NCBI GenBank assembly: GCA_946628045.1
Contig: CAMOVZ010000004.1
Location: 49,365 to 113,364 of the forward strand
Source: an uncultured Caryophanales bacterium
GTDB taxonomy: Bacteria > Bacillota_I > Bacilli_A > RF39 > UBA660
Direction: 5' to 3'
DNA: 64,000 nucleotides
Shown here piece by piece: positions 8,877 to 17,483 of the stretch (position 1 is its first letter; every line of letters begins with the position of its first letter). A program made the translations under genes and the position numbers. The notes under the pieces are model-generated. The model did not search any database and had not been told where the DNA came from. It saw only the letters and a program-made list of their open reading frames with translations.

Positions 8877-9308
8877 ATGAAGATTTATAAATTAGACGAT
8901 AATGGTTATAAGATTTATTATTATAGAGGTATAAATAATGATAAGCCTTTGTATGATGAAGTAAAAGAATTAATTAAAAATATACAAAAGAAATTAAAAT
9001 TAAGTGGTTATTATAAGGTATTAGTTATAAATAAAAAAATAGGTTTATTTATAGAATTAAAAAAGTTAGAAGATACTTTTTATAGAAATACATTAGAGTT
9101 AAAAATAGATATTAAAGATAGTCCTATTTATTTTAAAACAACTGATTATTTTATAATTAAAGGTATGTCTAATATTAGATATAAAGATGGGATGTATTAT
9201 TGTATAGTAGATGAATCTTTTGATGAGATACTTGAAAAGGTAGAATTTGGGGATTTTATATTTGGCTATGATATTGAAGACATAATAAGTGATATGTATG
9301 TGATATAA
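8877..9308 (+). CDS. Uncharacterised 143-residue protein
   Basis: Not recognised. It has no signal or membrane segment, is Lys/Ile/Tyr/Asp-rich, and predicts as a small alpha/beta protein with a helix at residues 22-42 and beta strands later. No convincing ribosome site is seen; the start is the first ATG after engB. It lies 21 bases after engB and 12 before the next gene, so it probably belongs to the same transcript. Likely lineage-restricted. Confidence 0.6.
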   Translation: MKIYKLDDNGYKIYYYRGINNDKPLYDEVKELIKNIQKKLKLSGYYKVLVINKKIGLFIELKKLEDTFYRNTLELKIDIKDSPIYFKTTDYFIIKGMSNIRYKDGMYYCIVDESFDEILEKVEFGDFIFGYDIEDIISDMYVI

Positions 9309-9320
9309 GTAGGTGATTAA

Positions 9321-10019
9321 ATGAGTGATAAGAAGAAGTTTTTTATAATATTTTTATTTATAATATTAGATGCATTTTTATTAGTTGGTTATTTAGTAAT
9401 TAGAGATAAGACTAATTTAAGTAGTTTGAATAAAGAGATTAAGCAATTAGATAAGCTAGATATTACTAAAGATAGTTTTAATAGAAGAATTAAGACTAGT
9501 GGTGATTATGCTTTAGTTGAGAAAACTATTAAAAATTATTTAAATGATTACTCTAATGATGTGGAAACTGTGAAAAAAGATATGAATGATTCTATTCTTA
9601 CTAAAGTATTATCATATGATAATTATTCTGCTGATGGGTTTGAATTTAATGAATCATTTAAATATTTAAGTAATAAGAAGGAAAGTTTTAATAAAAAGAT
9701 TGATTCTTTGATTGAGAGAAGTAATAAAGAATATATAGAAAAATATATAGATAAAAAGATTAGTGATAAATATTATAATAAATTATGTAAAAAATTAATG
9801 ATTACTGATAGTAGAATGAAATCTTTTTCAGAAGTAAAAACTACTTTAGAAGGTATTAAGAGTAAGATGAACACTGTGATTGATACTAGTAATGAGGTAT
9901 TAACTTTATTAAAGGATAATCAACAAGATTGTGTTTTAGAAGAAGGACAAATTAAGTTTAAGTCTAAGAGTGTATTTGATAAATATAATGAATTAATAAA
10001 TAAAATAAAAGAAGACTAA
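9321..10019 (+). CDS. Membrane-anchored coiled-coil protein
   Basis: Not recognised. The 232 residues start with a short basic segment (MSDKKK), then one hydrophobic helix at about residues 7-27, then a long charged helical extracytoplasmic or cytoplasmic region with two Cys (CKKL, DCVLE). AGGTGATTAA before ATG 9321 is a good ribosome site. It ends in a shared terminator with the convergent lipase-like gene. The layout resembles N-terminally anchored envelope coiled-coil proteins, but no function is implied. Confidence 0.65.
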   Translation: MSDKKKFFIIFLFIILDAFLLVGYLVIRDKTNLSSLNKEIKQLDKLDITKDSFNRRIKTSGDYALVEKTIKNYLNDYSNDVETVKKDMNDSILTKVLSYDNYSADGFEFNESFKYLSNKKESFNKKIDSLIERSNKEYIEKYIDKKISDKYYNKLCKKLMITDSRMKSFSEVKTTLEGIKSKMNTVIDTSNEVLTLLKDNQQDCVLEEGQIKFKSKSVFDKYNELINKIKED

Positions 10020-10030
10020 GTCTTCTTTTT
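10007..10030. terminator. Bidirectional terminator
   Basis: AAAAGAAGAC/GTCTTCTTTT with loop TAA overlaps both convergent stop codons. Confidence 0.85.
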
Positions 10031-11352
10031 TAATATCCCTTATCTTTTAAATCTTTTACTAATTCTACATAGAATTCTCTAACATCAAATCCTTTTATAT
10101 TTTCTCTATTTAAATCAATAACGTCTCCATGAGATAATCCTCTTGCATTTTTTGTTTCTATTAATGTGAAATCTTTATCAATAGGAAATGATTCTATTCC
10201 TACTAATCCATCGTTTTTACCATCAAATTTTTTTACAAAAGCACCAGTGAGATTTAGTGGTAGACTACTACTAGTTGTATGATTTAATACAGATCCATAT
10301 GCTTGGTAATAAACTTTAGGAGACATTGGCATTATTTTGTTTAATTTTTCTGTTTCTGGATGAGTTAAATCAGTAACACCGGCTATAAAGTCTGGTGATT
10401 TATCTCCTAGTTTTCTTAATGTAAAATTATATCCTTTAGCAACTTTCTCTTTTAATTTTTTAGGAGCTTTAGTCATTAAATAATCTGCAAACAAGCAACC
10501 ATGATTAGGAGTATTTATCATAGTTAATGATGCGATATATTTATCCATTCCTAAATTAGCTATAGCATATCTTGTGTCTAATCCTCCTTTAGAATGAGCT
10601 ATTACATTTACTTTTTTACATTTAGTTTCTTTTATTATTTCTTTAATTCTAATAGATAACTCTTCTGCAGAGTCTTTAATTGCTAGTGAAGATGAGTGAT
10701 TTCCATAATAAATAGTAGCACCATTTTTTACAAGTTCATCTGGAATTCTTCCCCAGTAGTTTAGTTTTTCATAGTCTCTAAAGAATATTCCATGAACTAA
10801 AACAATAGGATATTTTGTTTTACATACCTCTTCTTTTTCTCTAGATTTATTTAACTTAATTTTATTATTTTCAAAATATACTTCATCTTTACATACTTTA
10901 ATTATAAGTATTAGCATTACTAAATGGGCTATAGGAATTAATCCTAAGATAAGACCAAATAATCTATATCTAACCCCTAATTGTTTAGAACATAGATATA
11001 CTCTAATAATACCTGACCAAAATATTATATTTAATATTAGTATTAATATTAATAAATTAACTAATAATACTCTTATATCTATACCAAATCTTATAATTGT
11101 GTATAAATATAAAAATGTATCTAAAACAATGTTTATTAAAAACATAATTAATAGTCTATAGCCATCTCTTACTATTGATAGTTTCGTATCTAATAGCTTT
11201 TTATTAAGTAAAGATGGAAATATACTTATTATAATTACAAATAATATTGTATATATAATAGATATATTAATACCATAGGCATGATTAATTATATGCGTAT
11301 TAGATACTATAAATAATAAAATTGAATTTAATATTAATGTGATAATTCCCAT
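10030..11352 (-). CDS. Membrane-bound alpha/beta-hydrolase, lipase-like
   Basis: The 440 residues divide into about five N-terminal membrane helices (residues 1-155) and a cytosolic or surface alpha/beta-hydrolase domain. The latter opens with the oxyanion motif IVLVHGIF and has the nucleophile elbow AHSKGG (Ser near residue 254; the first Gly of GxSxG is Ala, as in Bacillus lipases). A lipase-type NTPNHG block, a late Asp region (FDGKNDGLVG) and a terminal GLSHGD His complete the triad. The start at 11352 is supported by a perfect GGAGG five bases before it; a longer ATG at 11364 has none. The substrate is likely a lipid or ester. It lies 22 bases after a small membrane protein gene. Confidence 0.75.
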   Translation of the reverse strand: MGIITLILNSILLFIVSNTHIINHAYGINISIIYTILFVIIISIFPSLLNKKLLDTKLSIVRDGYRLLIMFLINIVLDTFLYLYTIIRFGIDIRVLLVNLLILILILNIIFWSGIIRVYLCSKQLGVRYRLFGLILGLIPIAHLVMLILIIKVCKDEVYFENNKIKLNKSREKEEVCKTKYPIVLVHGIFFRDYEKLNYWGRIPDELVKNGATIYYGNHSSSLAIKDSAEELSIRIKEIIKETKCKKVNVIAHSKGGLDTRYAIANLGMDKYIASLTMINTPNHGCLFADYLMTKAPKKLKEKVAKGYNFTLRKLGDKSPDFIAGVTDLTHPETEKLNKIMPMSPKVYYQAYGSVLNHTTSSSLPLNLTGAFVKKFDGKNDGLVGIESFPIDKDFTLIETKNARGLSHGDVIDLNRENIKGFDVREFYVELVKDLKDKGY

Positions 11353-11374
11353 AATAGCCTCCATTCTAAAATAA

Positions 11375-11782
11375 TTATATAGGTCTTATAATACATTCAT
11401 CTTTACTAATAACTATTTCATAGTTATCAAATCTTAATACTTCAGTATTTTTATGTTTATATTTATACCATGAGTATTTTTTCCATTCTTCTATAGATAC
11501 TAATTTTTTATTAATTGCTTCTTTGATGGATATGTTTTCTGCATTTATATTTCTAAAGTTTGTTTCTTTTATATTTAATTTTTCTATATATACTTTATGA
11601 TTATCTAATTTACCAATATATGTTTTAGGAATAGTTTTATCTATAGTAATTACTAGGAAGTGACTTATTCCATTTGAATTATATTGACTACTAAATAGAT
11701 ATGGTAGTGATATAAATATTCCTACTGAAAGTAATACTATTAATGATATGGTTATTGTTATAATTATTATTTTCTTTTTCAT
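11375..11782 (-). CDS. Small membrane-anchored protein of unknown function
   Basis: Not recognised. The 135 residues have a KKK N-terminus, one strongly hydrophobic segment (about 4-30) and an extracytoplasmic domain of about 100 residues with a single Cys. It may be a signal-anchor or secreted protein. AGGTGG precedes the start. It is the first gene of a two-gene unit with the lipase-like hydrolase, and the short spacing suggests a functional link, which is only inference. Confidence 0.6.
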   Translation of the reverse strand: MKKKIIIITITISLIVLLSVGIFISLPYLFSSQYNSNGISHFLVITIDKTIPKTYIGKLDNHKVYIEKLNIKETNFRNINAENISIKEAINKKLVSIEEWKKYSWYKYKHKNTEVLRFDNYEIVISKDECIIRPI

Positions 11783-11798
11783 AAAACCACCTATTATT

Positions 11799-11807
11799 AT
11801 TATAACA
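11799..11807 (-). promoter_or_regulatory. Extended -10 for the small membrane protein/lipase unit
   Basis: The minus strand reads TGT-TATAAT directly after the spoIVA terminator T-run and before AGGTGG. Confidence 0.5.
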
Positions 11808-11808
11808 T

Positions 11809-11832
11809 ATAAAAAAGAAGATTTCTCTTCTT
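11809..11832 (-). terminator. Terminator of spoIVA
   Basis: On the minus strand, stem AAGAAGA/TCTTCTT with loop GAAA, then a T-run. Confidence 0.8.
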
Positions 11833-13294
11833 ATATAACTATTGTGATAACATTATTACTTCCTTTATTTACTACTTTGGTAAGAGTACTTTGTAGTTTA
11901 TATCTTATATTATCAGGCATTAAGTTTATTTTAGATTGAATACCTTCTTGTACTATTGAATCTAGACTACGTCCAAAAATTTCACTTTTCCAAATATCAT
12001 TATCATTTTTTGTTAGATAATCTATTAATTCTTTAGATTGAACTTCACTACCTATAATAGGTTCAAAAGTAGATTCTACATCAACTCTAATCATATGAAT
12101 AGATGGGGCTACTGCTTTTAATTTAACACCAAATCTTGTACCTTGTTTTATTATTTCAGGTTTATCTAATTTCATATCTTCTATAGTAGGAGTAGCTATA
12201 CCATAGCCAGTTTGCTTTACCATCTTTAAAGCATATTTAAATTGATCATATTCTTTTTTAGCAATATTGAATTCTTGAAATAGAGATAAAAGATCTTTTC
12301 TATTTTTAATATCTACATTAATTAATTCTTTTAATGCTTTATCAAATAATTCTTTAGGAGCAGTTAAGTTTACTGTGATAATTCCAGTAGATGTGTCTAT
12401 ATCTGATAAATATGCTTTTTCTATATATTCATTTTCTAAGAAATGATTTGTTATTTTATCTACATCTTTAATTTTATCTATTTCAACTATGCTTTCTTTG
12501 ATTGATTCTATATATGATTTTTTAATTTTATTATCTGGATTTAATATAGAAATCCATTCTGGCATATTTACTCTTACTTCTAATACTGGAAATTCATATA
12601 ATGCTTCTCTTAAGATATTATACATATCTTTTTCTGTCATTTTTTCTACACTAATTGGAAGAACTGGTACATTATATTCATCTTTTAGATAATTTGATAA
12701 ATCTATTGTTTCTTTTTCGGTAGGATGAGTAGAGTTTAATAATACTATGTATGGTTTATTTAGACTCTGTAGTTCTGTTATTACTCTTCTTTCTGCTTCT
12801 ATATAATCTTCTCTTGTGAAGTCTCCAATTGAGCCATCTTGTGTTACTACAATACCAATTGTAGAATGTTCTTTAATTACTTTTTCTGTACCTATTTCAG
12901 CTGCTTCAGTAAATGGTATTTCGTCTGTATACCATGGTGTTTTTACCATTCTTGGACCATTTTCGTCAGTAGCTCCTATAGCATTATTAATCATATATCC
13001 TACACAATCTATTAATTTAATATTGCATTCTACATCATCTATTTTTATATGTGCTGTATTATTAGGAACAAATTTTGGTTCTGTAGTCATAATAGTTTTA
13101 CCTTGGGCTGTTTGTGGTATTTCATCTAATGCTCGCTTTCTTTCATATTCATCTTCTATATTAGGTACAACAAGTGTTTCAATCATTCTTTTAATAAAAG
13201 TAGATTTACCAGTACGTACTGCACCTACTACTCCTAAATAGATATCTCCGCCACTACGTTTGGCTATATTTTTTATAATTTCTTTTTTTTCCAT
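11831..13294 (-). CDS. spoIVA: Stage IV sporulation protein A, coat morphogenetic ATPase
   Basis: SpoIVA polymerises with ATP on the outer forespore membrane and forms the base of the spore coat; it is a hallmark of endospore formers. The 487 residues (B. subtilis: 492) have the typical N-terminus with Walker A GAVRTGKST (residues 24-32), then LIDCVGYM, the central region and a short hydrophobic C-terminus (NNVITIVI). The start follows AAGGAGAAAG. A terminator from the upstream gene precedes it, so it should have its own mother-cell promoter in 13295-13332; the minus strand there has CATAAATA, resembling a sigma-E -10, but no clear -35. Its neighbours include der and a SpoVIF-like gene. Confidence 0.97.
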   Translation of the reverse strand: MEKKEIIKNIAKRSGGDIYLGVVGAVRTGKSTFIKRMIETLVVPNIEDEYERKRALDEIPQTAQGKTIMTTEPKFVPNNTAHIKIDDVECNIKLIDCVGYMINNAIGATDENGPRMVKTPWYTDEIPFTEAAEIGTEKVIKEHSTIGIVVTQDGSIGDFTREDYIEAERRVITELQSLNKPYIVLLNSTHPTEKETIDLSNYLKDEYNVPVLPISVEKMTEKDMYNILREALYEFPVLEVRVNMPEWISILNPDNKIKKSYIESIKESIVEIDKIKDVDKITNHFLENEYIEKAYLSDIDTSTGIITVNLTAPKELFDKALKELINVDIKNRKDLLSLFQEFNIAKKEYDQFKYALKMVKQTGYGIATPTIEDMKLDKPEIIKQGTRFGVKLKAVAPSIHMIRVDVESTFEPIIGSEVQSKELIDYLTKNDNDIWKSEIFGRSLDSIVQEGIQSKINLMPDNIRYKLQSTLTKVVNKGSNNVITIVI

Positions 13295-13331
13295 AATCTT
13301 TCTCCTTATTTAGTAAATATTTATGTTTATA

Positions 13332-13357
13332 CATAAAAAAAAGAACTAAATGTTCTT
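13332..13357 (-). terminator. Terminator upstream of spoIVA
   Basis: Minus-strand stem AAGAAC/GTTCTT, loop ATTTA, then eight T; it ends the transcript of the preceding minus-strand gene. Confidence 0.75.
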
Positions 13358-13817
13358 AATTTTTTATTGGTGTGATTTCTTTAATATCTTTTTCAATATT
13401 AATACCTCTATTTCTGTAAGCTTTTTTAATATTTTCTAAATCATTTTCACTTACTTTGGTATAAAGTTTACCATCTACTTTTATTAATTTATTATTATTT
13501 ATATTTTTATATATATCTATTACTTCTTTTGGTACATATAATTCATTATGATATTTACATATTGTGAGTATTTGTGATTTTCTATATAATTCTTTTGTAC
13601 TTGTTAGAATTAATACTCTATTACCTATATAATTACTTTTTTCTATAAATTCTTTTAATTTATCTTCTTCTATAGAATAACAATTTTTATTATTTATTAT
13701 TCTTGGAAATGAGTTTAATTCTACTTCATATTTTTTACATAGTTCATAGATATTTCTTTCAATAAATGTGGTATCATTAATGATGTCATAATAATATGTA
13801 AAATATTTTATATTCAT
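13356..13817 (-). CDS. Uncharacterised protein in the spoIVA neighbourhood
   Basis: Not recognised. The 153 residues are soluble, Lys/Ile/Asn-rich and without signal or membrane segments. A central VLILTSTKELYRKSQI strand-helix hints at an alpha/beta fold. GGAAGTGG lies just before ATG 13817. It follows the SpoVIF-like gene by 36 bases and ends in its own terminator before spoIVA. Position suggests a sporulation role, but nothing in the sequence proves it. Confidence 0.55.
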   Translation of the reverse strand: MNIKYFTYYYDIINDTTFIERNIYELCKKYEVELNSFPRIINNKNCYSIEEDKLKEFIEKSNYIGNRVLILTSTKELYRKSQILTICKYHNELYVPKEVIDIYKNINNNKLIKVDGKLYTKVSENDLENIKKAYRNRGINIEKDIKEITPIKN

Positions 13818-13853
13818 TAAACCACTTCCTATTCTTAATTAATTATATAATAA

Positions 13854-14093
13854 TTAAAACATTTTATCAATATTATTTGGTACTTGGTCATTCATAATAG
13901 CATTAATAATTTTATCTTCTTTTTCTTTTGATACAGTTTTTCCTGTTAGATTACTTATATCACTAATTACTTCTCTTAATGTTTTTTCATCTTTCATATT
14001 GTTTTGTTGAATTTTGTTTGCTAAATTTAAAATAGTTTCTTTATTTATATTAGTTTTCTTTTCTATTTTATTAAATAGGCTATCTTTAAACAT
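13854..14093 (-). CDS. spoVIF: Stage VI sporulation protein F-like (SpoVIF)
   Basis: In B. subtilis SpoVIF is a small mother-cell protein needed for correct late coat assembly and GerE-dependent expression. The 79-residue product matches its pattern: FNKIEKKTN, ILNLANKIQ, MKDEKTLREVI and a C-terminal KIINAIMND helix. The start ATG is preceded by AGGAGG, but this Shine-Dalgarno is the 3' arm of a strong hairpin (see 14101-14124). Location beside spoIVA supports a sporulation role. The assignment rests on remembered family pattern, not on a search. Confidence 0.75.
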   Translation of the reverse strand: MFKDSLFNKIEKKTNINKETILNLANKIQQNNMKDEKTLREVISDISNLTGKTVSKEKEDKIINAIMNDQVPNNIDKMF

Positions 14094-14094
14094 A

Positions 14095-14131
14095 AAAAAC
14101 CTCCTATATAATTATATGTAGGAGATTTTTT
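14095..14131 (-). promoter_or_regulatory. Hairpin sequestering the SpoVIF ribosome site
   Basis: CTCCTATATA (14101-14110) pairs with TATGTAGGAG (14115-14124), one G-T pair, loop of four. On the minus strand the 3' arm contains AGGAG of the spoVIF ribosome site and is followed by GTTTTTT and the ATG. It looks like a terminator placed on top of a start site; it could stop der-operon read-through or control translation. Confidence 0.6.
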
Positions 14132-14382
14132 TATTTTCTTAATTTATTTAATTTATTACATTGTTTTATAAAATCATCATATGAGATTAATCCGTTATTA
14201 AATCTATCTTGTAGTATTTCTAGAGATTGTTCTAACATTTCATTACTATTATTTATATCTTTATGAGCATTAGTATGTATTTCTTGTGTCTGTCCTATAT
14301 TATTGGCATTTTCTTTAATAGCATTCATTTTATTTTTAAAGTTATTAGCGTTTGGATTGTAATTATTATTTCCTATTATCAT
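14131..14382 (-). CDS. Small SHOCT-like protein
   Basis: The 83 residues have an Asn-rich disordered N-terminal half and a C-terminal amphipathic helix pair (EILQDRFNNGLISYDDFIK) that resembles the SHOCT oligomerisation domain. No signal or membrane segment is seen. Its start codon overlaps the der stop by one base, so it is translationally coupled to der. Function unknown; the SHOCT comparison is by pattern only. Confidence 0.55.
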   Translation of the reverse strand: MIIGNNNYNPNANNFKNKMNAIKENANNIGQTQEIHTNAHKDINNSNEMLEQSLEILQDRFNNGLISYDDFIKQCNKLNKLRK

Positions 14383-15689
14383 TATTCATCACCACTTCTA
14401 TTTTTAAATTGAAGTACTATAGGAGTTCCTTCAAAATTGAAATTCTCTCTTATTTTATTTTCTAAGTACCTTTCATATGAAAAGTGTACTAATCCTTTAT
14501 TATTTACTCTAAATGTAAATTTAGGGGGATTAATTCCTGTTTGAGAAGTGAAATATATTTTTAATCTTTTACCTTTATATGATGGAGGTATATTTAGATT
14601 ATAGGCATCTAATATTATGTCATTTAATATAGATGTTTTAACTTCTCGTTTTATATTTTCTTTTACTTTTAATACTTCAGGCATTAATGTATGTATTCTT
14701 TTTTTTGTTTTTGCAGATAAGAATACAATAGGTGCATATGTGGCAAATTGAAATTCTGTCCTCATTAATTTTTCAAATTCATTTATAGTAGTATCTTTTA
14801 TAGTGTCCCATTTATTAACTACGAATATTAATCCTTTACCACGTTCTATGGCATAACCTGCGATATGTTTATCATGCTCTGTGATTCCTTCTTCGGCATT
14901 TATTACTACTAGGCACAAATCTGATCTATCAATTGATTTTAAACTTCTAAATAAACTATATTTTTCAACTGATTCAAATACTTTTCCTTTTTTTCTCATT
15001 CCTGCAGTATCAATTATAATAAATTCTTCATTATGATATTTTAATACTGAATCTATTGAATCACGTGTCGTTCCCGCGATATCTGAAACTACAACTCTTT
15101 CTTCATTTAATAGGGCATTCATAAGTGAACTTTTACCTACATTTGGTCTTCCTATTATTGAGATTTTTACTCTTTCATCAATTACTTCTTCTTTTTCATG
15201 GAAATTCATTGTTACTGTATCCATTAATTCAATAAATCCTGTATTATGAATACTACTAATAGGAATATATGTATCAAATCCTAATTCGTAGAAATCATAT
15301 ATATTATTAGTGGCCTCTTTAACATCTATTTTATTAATAGCTACTATTACTTTTTTATCTGTTTTTCTTAAGATATCTCTTACTATTAAATCATTATGTG
15401 TTAATCCTTCTTTACCGTCTACTATGAATACTACGACGTCTGCCTCGGATATGGCTATTTCTGCTTGCATCTTTATTTCTTCATTAAAATCCATTTTAGA
15501 TGCATCTATTCCACCGGTATCTATTAAATAAAATCTTTTTTTGTTGTAAGTTGCTTCTTGATAAATACGATCACGTGTAACACCTGGCAAATCTTCTATA
15601 ATTGATACTTGTTTGCCAACAATCTTATTAAATAAAGTAGATTTACCAACATTAGGGCGTCCTACTAGAGCAACAGTAGGTAGATTCAT
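14382..15689 (-). CDS. der: Double-Era GTPase Der (EngA)
   Basis: Der is an essential two-GTPase-domain protein of 50S ribosome assembly. The 435 residues carry two G domains, each with P-loop GRPNVGKS (residues 10-17 and 180-187), DTGG and DTAGM switch II motifs, NKID and NKWD G4 motifs, and a C-terminal KH-like domain. The start at 15689 is fixed by GGAGGGG five bases upstream. It heads the minus-strand group with the SHOCT-like and sporulation genes, an order close to der...spoIVA in B. subtilis. Confidence 0.96.
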   Translation of the reverse strand: MNLPTVALVGRPNVGKSTLFNKIVGKQVSIIEDLPGVTRDRIYQEATYNKKRFYLIDTGGIDASKMDFNEEIKMQAEIAISEADVVVFIVDGKEGLTHNDLIVRDILRKTDKKVIVAINKIDVKEATNNIYDFYELGFDTYIPISSIHNTGFIELMDTVTMNFHEKEEVIDERVKISIIGRPNVGKSSLMNALLNEERVVVSDIAGTTRDSIDSVLKYHNEEFIIIDTAGMRKKGKVFESVEKYSLFRSLKSIDRSDLCLVVINAEEGITEHDKHIAGYAIERGKGLIFVVNKWDTIKDTTINEFEKLMRTEFQFATYAPIVFLSAKTKKRIHTLMPEVLKVKENIKREVKTSILNDIILDAYNLNIPPSYKGKRLKIYFTSQTGINPPKFTFRVNNKGLVHFSYERYLENKIRENFNFEGTPIVLQFKNRSGDE

Positions 15690-15712
15690 AATATCCCCTC
15701 CAATTCGCATTT

Positions 15713-15721
15713 ATTATATCA
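15713..15721 (-). promoter_or_regulatory. Extended -10 of der
   Basis: The minus strand reads TGA-TATAAT, 24 bases before the der start. Confidence 0.55.
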
Positions 15722-15749
15722 TAAATAATATTTTATTTTCAATTAAATA

Positions 15750-15758
15750 TGATATAAT
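15750..15758 (+). promoter_or_regulatory. Extended -10 of the 15781 membrane protein
   Basis: TGA-TATAAT on the plus strand, divergent from the der -10; GGTGATAAC follows as ribosome site. Confidence 0.55.
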
Positions 15759-15780
15759 TAATTAGGATGGTGATAACTTA

Positions 15781-16707
15781 ATGGATAAAAAGATAAAATG
15801 GTATGATAATGCTAATACTGTTACTAATATAATTATAGGAGTTATAATTTTAATAATAATAATTAGTCAGTCATTTGCATTAGGAAGAAATGGTTCTATA
15901 GAATTATTTACTAGTATAATTAATCATAATAGTATATATTTGTTTATACTTATATATTTAGTATTATTAAAGTTACCTGTGGGTAAGAGTTATTTTAATT
16001 ATATAAATGTATTTTTAATATTTATTTATTTTATTACAGCTATTACATCATTATTAACTATGATTCAAGCTTTTTCGTTAAATAGTTCATTAGATTTTAT
16101 ATTAAATATATTATTGTTGATATATTTAGTACATACTCTTATGAGAGATACAAGAATATGGAGAGAGTTTTATCTTAGTAAATCTCCATTTAATGAATTA
16201 CCTAATGATTTTATGTTTTATAGTATTGCAGCTGTTAGTTTAGTATTACTTGCGGTTAATTTAATTAGTACTATAGCGTTAAGAGTAGTTATTCTTTCTA
16301 CTTTGGATACTATATACATAATATTGATGGCTAGGTATGTATATTTATATAGAAAATATTTAGATAAAAAGAAAATAGATGTAGGTGATAATATGAATTT
16401 AGATAGTTTAAAGAAAACAATTAAAGAAATAGATAAGAGTATTTCTAAGACAGTAGATGATATTGGTAAGAATATTAATGATTATATAAAAGAAAATGAA
16501 ATAGATAAAAAAATAGATAAAGCAAAGGATCAAGTAGTAAAGACTACTAAAGAAGTTTCAAAACAAGTAGGTGATGCGGTTAGTAAGGCTGCTGATGATA
16601 TTAAAGATAGTTTTAATAATACTGATACTACTACAACTAAAAAGAAAAATACTTCTAGTAAAAAGACTACTTCTAGTAAGAAGACTACTAAGAAGGGAGA
16701 TAAGTAA
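15781..16707 (+). CDS. Polytopic membrane protein with basic Lys/Thr/Ser tail
   Basis: Not recognised. The first 200 residues form about six membrane helices. The last 105 form a cytosolic, highly charged helical region ending in repeated K-K-T-T-S-S-K-K blocks, similar in style to basic disordered tails that bind nucleic acid or anionic membranes. An internal AGGTGATAATATG (Met near residue 205) could give a separate short soluble form of about 105 residues. The next gene starts two bases after the stop. Confidence 0.65.
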   Translation: MDKKIKWYDNANTVTNIIIGVIILIIIISQSFALGRNGSIELFTSIINHNSIYLFILIYLVLLKLPVGKSYFNYINVFLIFIYFITAITSLLTMIQAFSLNSSLDFILNILLLIYLVHTLMRDTRIWREFYLSKSPFNELPNDFMFYSIAAVSLVLLAVNLISTIALRVVILSTLDTIYIILMARYVYLYRKYLDKKKIDVGDNMNLDSLKKTIKEIDKSISKTVDDIGKNINDYIKENEIDKKIDKAKDQVVKTTKEVSKQVGDAVSKAADDIKDSFNNTDTTTTKKKNTSSKKTTSSKKTTKKGDK

Positions 16708-16709
16708 TT

Positions 16710-17054
16710 ATGGACTTATTTGATGAGGTAAATAAGACTAAAAAAGATTTTCCTAAAGTTCATTCTGTTAAGAATAAGGTGGGTAGTTATAAATTAAATC
16801 TATATCAATTATTCGCAATTGGTGTATTTGTAATTTGTTTCTTTTTAGGAATAGTATTTGGTAATTTATTTTCTACTTGTACTACTACTTCATATTTCTC
16901 AAAGAATACTTGTGTAGTAGCTGAATTTAATTTTTCTATTATGTTTGGTATTTGGTTTATTAGTTTATTAGTATGTGTTTTTATGTTTGCAATTGGACAT
17001 ATTATAGCTATTTTAAGTCAAATTAATGAAAAACTTGAAAAAAATAACTTATAA
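16710..17054 (+). CDS. Small two-helix membrane protein
   Basis: Not recognised. The 114 residues contain two membrane segments (about 32-53 and 76-100) joined by a short loop with two Cys (STCTTTS, NTCVV), and soluble ends. It is probably co-transcribed with the preceding membrane protein. GGGAGATAAG lies before ATG 16710. Confidence 0.6.
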   Translation: MDLFDEVNKTKKDFPKVHSVKNKVGSYKLNLYQLFAIGVFVICFFLGIVFGNLFSTCTTTSYFSKNTCVVAEFNFSIMFGIWFISLLVCVFMFAIGHIIAILSQINEKLEKNNL

Positions 17055-17137
17055 TTGTTGCTTTTGATTTTAAAATATGGTAATTTTAAATTGTAAGCAT
17101 GATACATGTGCTTAATTTACATAGGGAGGTAAATAAA

Positions 17138-17410
17138 ATGAAAAAAGTTGAATTAGTAGAAGCTGTTGCTAAAGAAACAGGATTAACTAAAGCTGACTCT
17201 ACTAGAGCAATCGATGCAACATTCGCTGCAATCACAAAAGCATTAGTAAAAGGAGATAAAGTTCCACTAGTTGGTTTCGGAACATTCGGTGTTTCAAAAA
17301 GAGCTGCTAGAGAAGGACGTAATCCAAGAACTGGTGAAACAGTTAAAATCGCTGCTAGAAAGGCTGTTACTTTCAAAGCAGGAAGCGCTTTAAAAGACGC
17401 TGTAAACTAA
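17138..17410 (+). CDS. hup: DNA-binding protein HU
   Basis: HU is the histone-like nucleoid protein that bends DNA. The 90 residues have the family pattern: N-terminal helices (MKKVELVEAVAKETGLTKA), GFGTF, the arm with GRNPRTGE and the C-terminal helix. Start ATG 17138 follows GGGAGG. Codon use differs from neighbours, with more C-ending codons (ATC, TTC, GAC), as expected of a very highly expressed gene. The leader carries a small inverted repeat (TAAGCATG/TGTGCTTA, 17094-17114). HU near spoIVA is also seen in B. subtilis. Confidence 0.96.
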   Translation: MKKVELVEAVAKETGLTKADSTRAIDATFAAITKALVKGDKVPLVGFGTFGVSKRAAREGRNPRTGETVKIAARKAVTFKAGSALKDAVN

Positions 17411-17423
17411 TTATAGTTATTAA

Positions 17424-17452
17424 AAAAGAACCATATGGTTCTTTTATTTTTG
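17424..17452 (+). terminator. Terminator of HU gene
   Basis: Perfect stem AAAAGAACCA/TGGTTCTTTT followed by ATTTTT. Confidence 0.85.
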
Positions 17453-17461
17453 TGGTATACT
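17453..17461 (+). promoter_or_regulatory. Extended -10 of cca
   Basis: TGG-TATACT immediately after the HU terminator T-run, 22 bases before the start codon. Confidence 0.5.
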
Positions 17462-17483
17462 ATAAATAGGTAGGTGATTAGTT

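Noticed and set aside
12489..13241. Plus-strand frames of 67 and 141 codons inside spoIVA
   Set aside because: They are antisense to an intact, clearly identified spoIVA gene and have no ribosome site.
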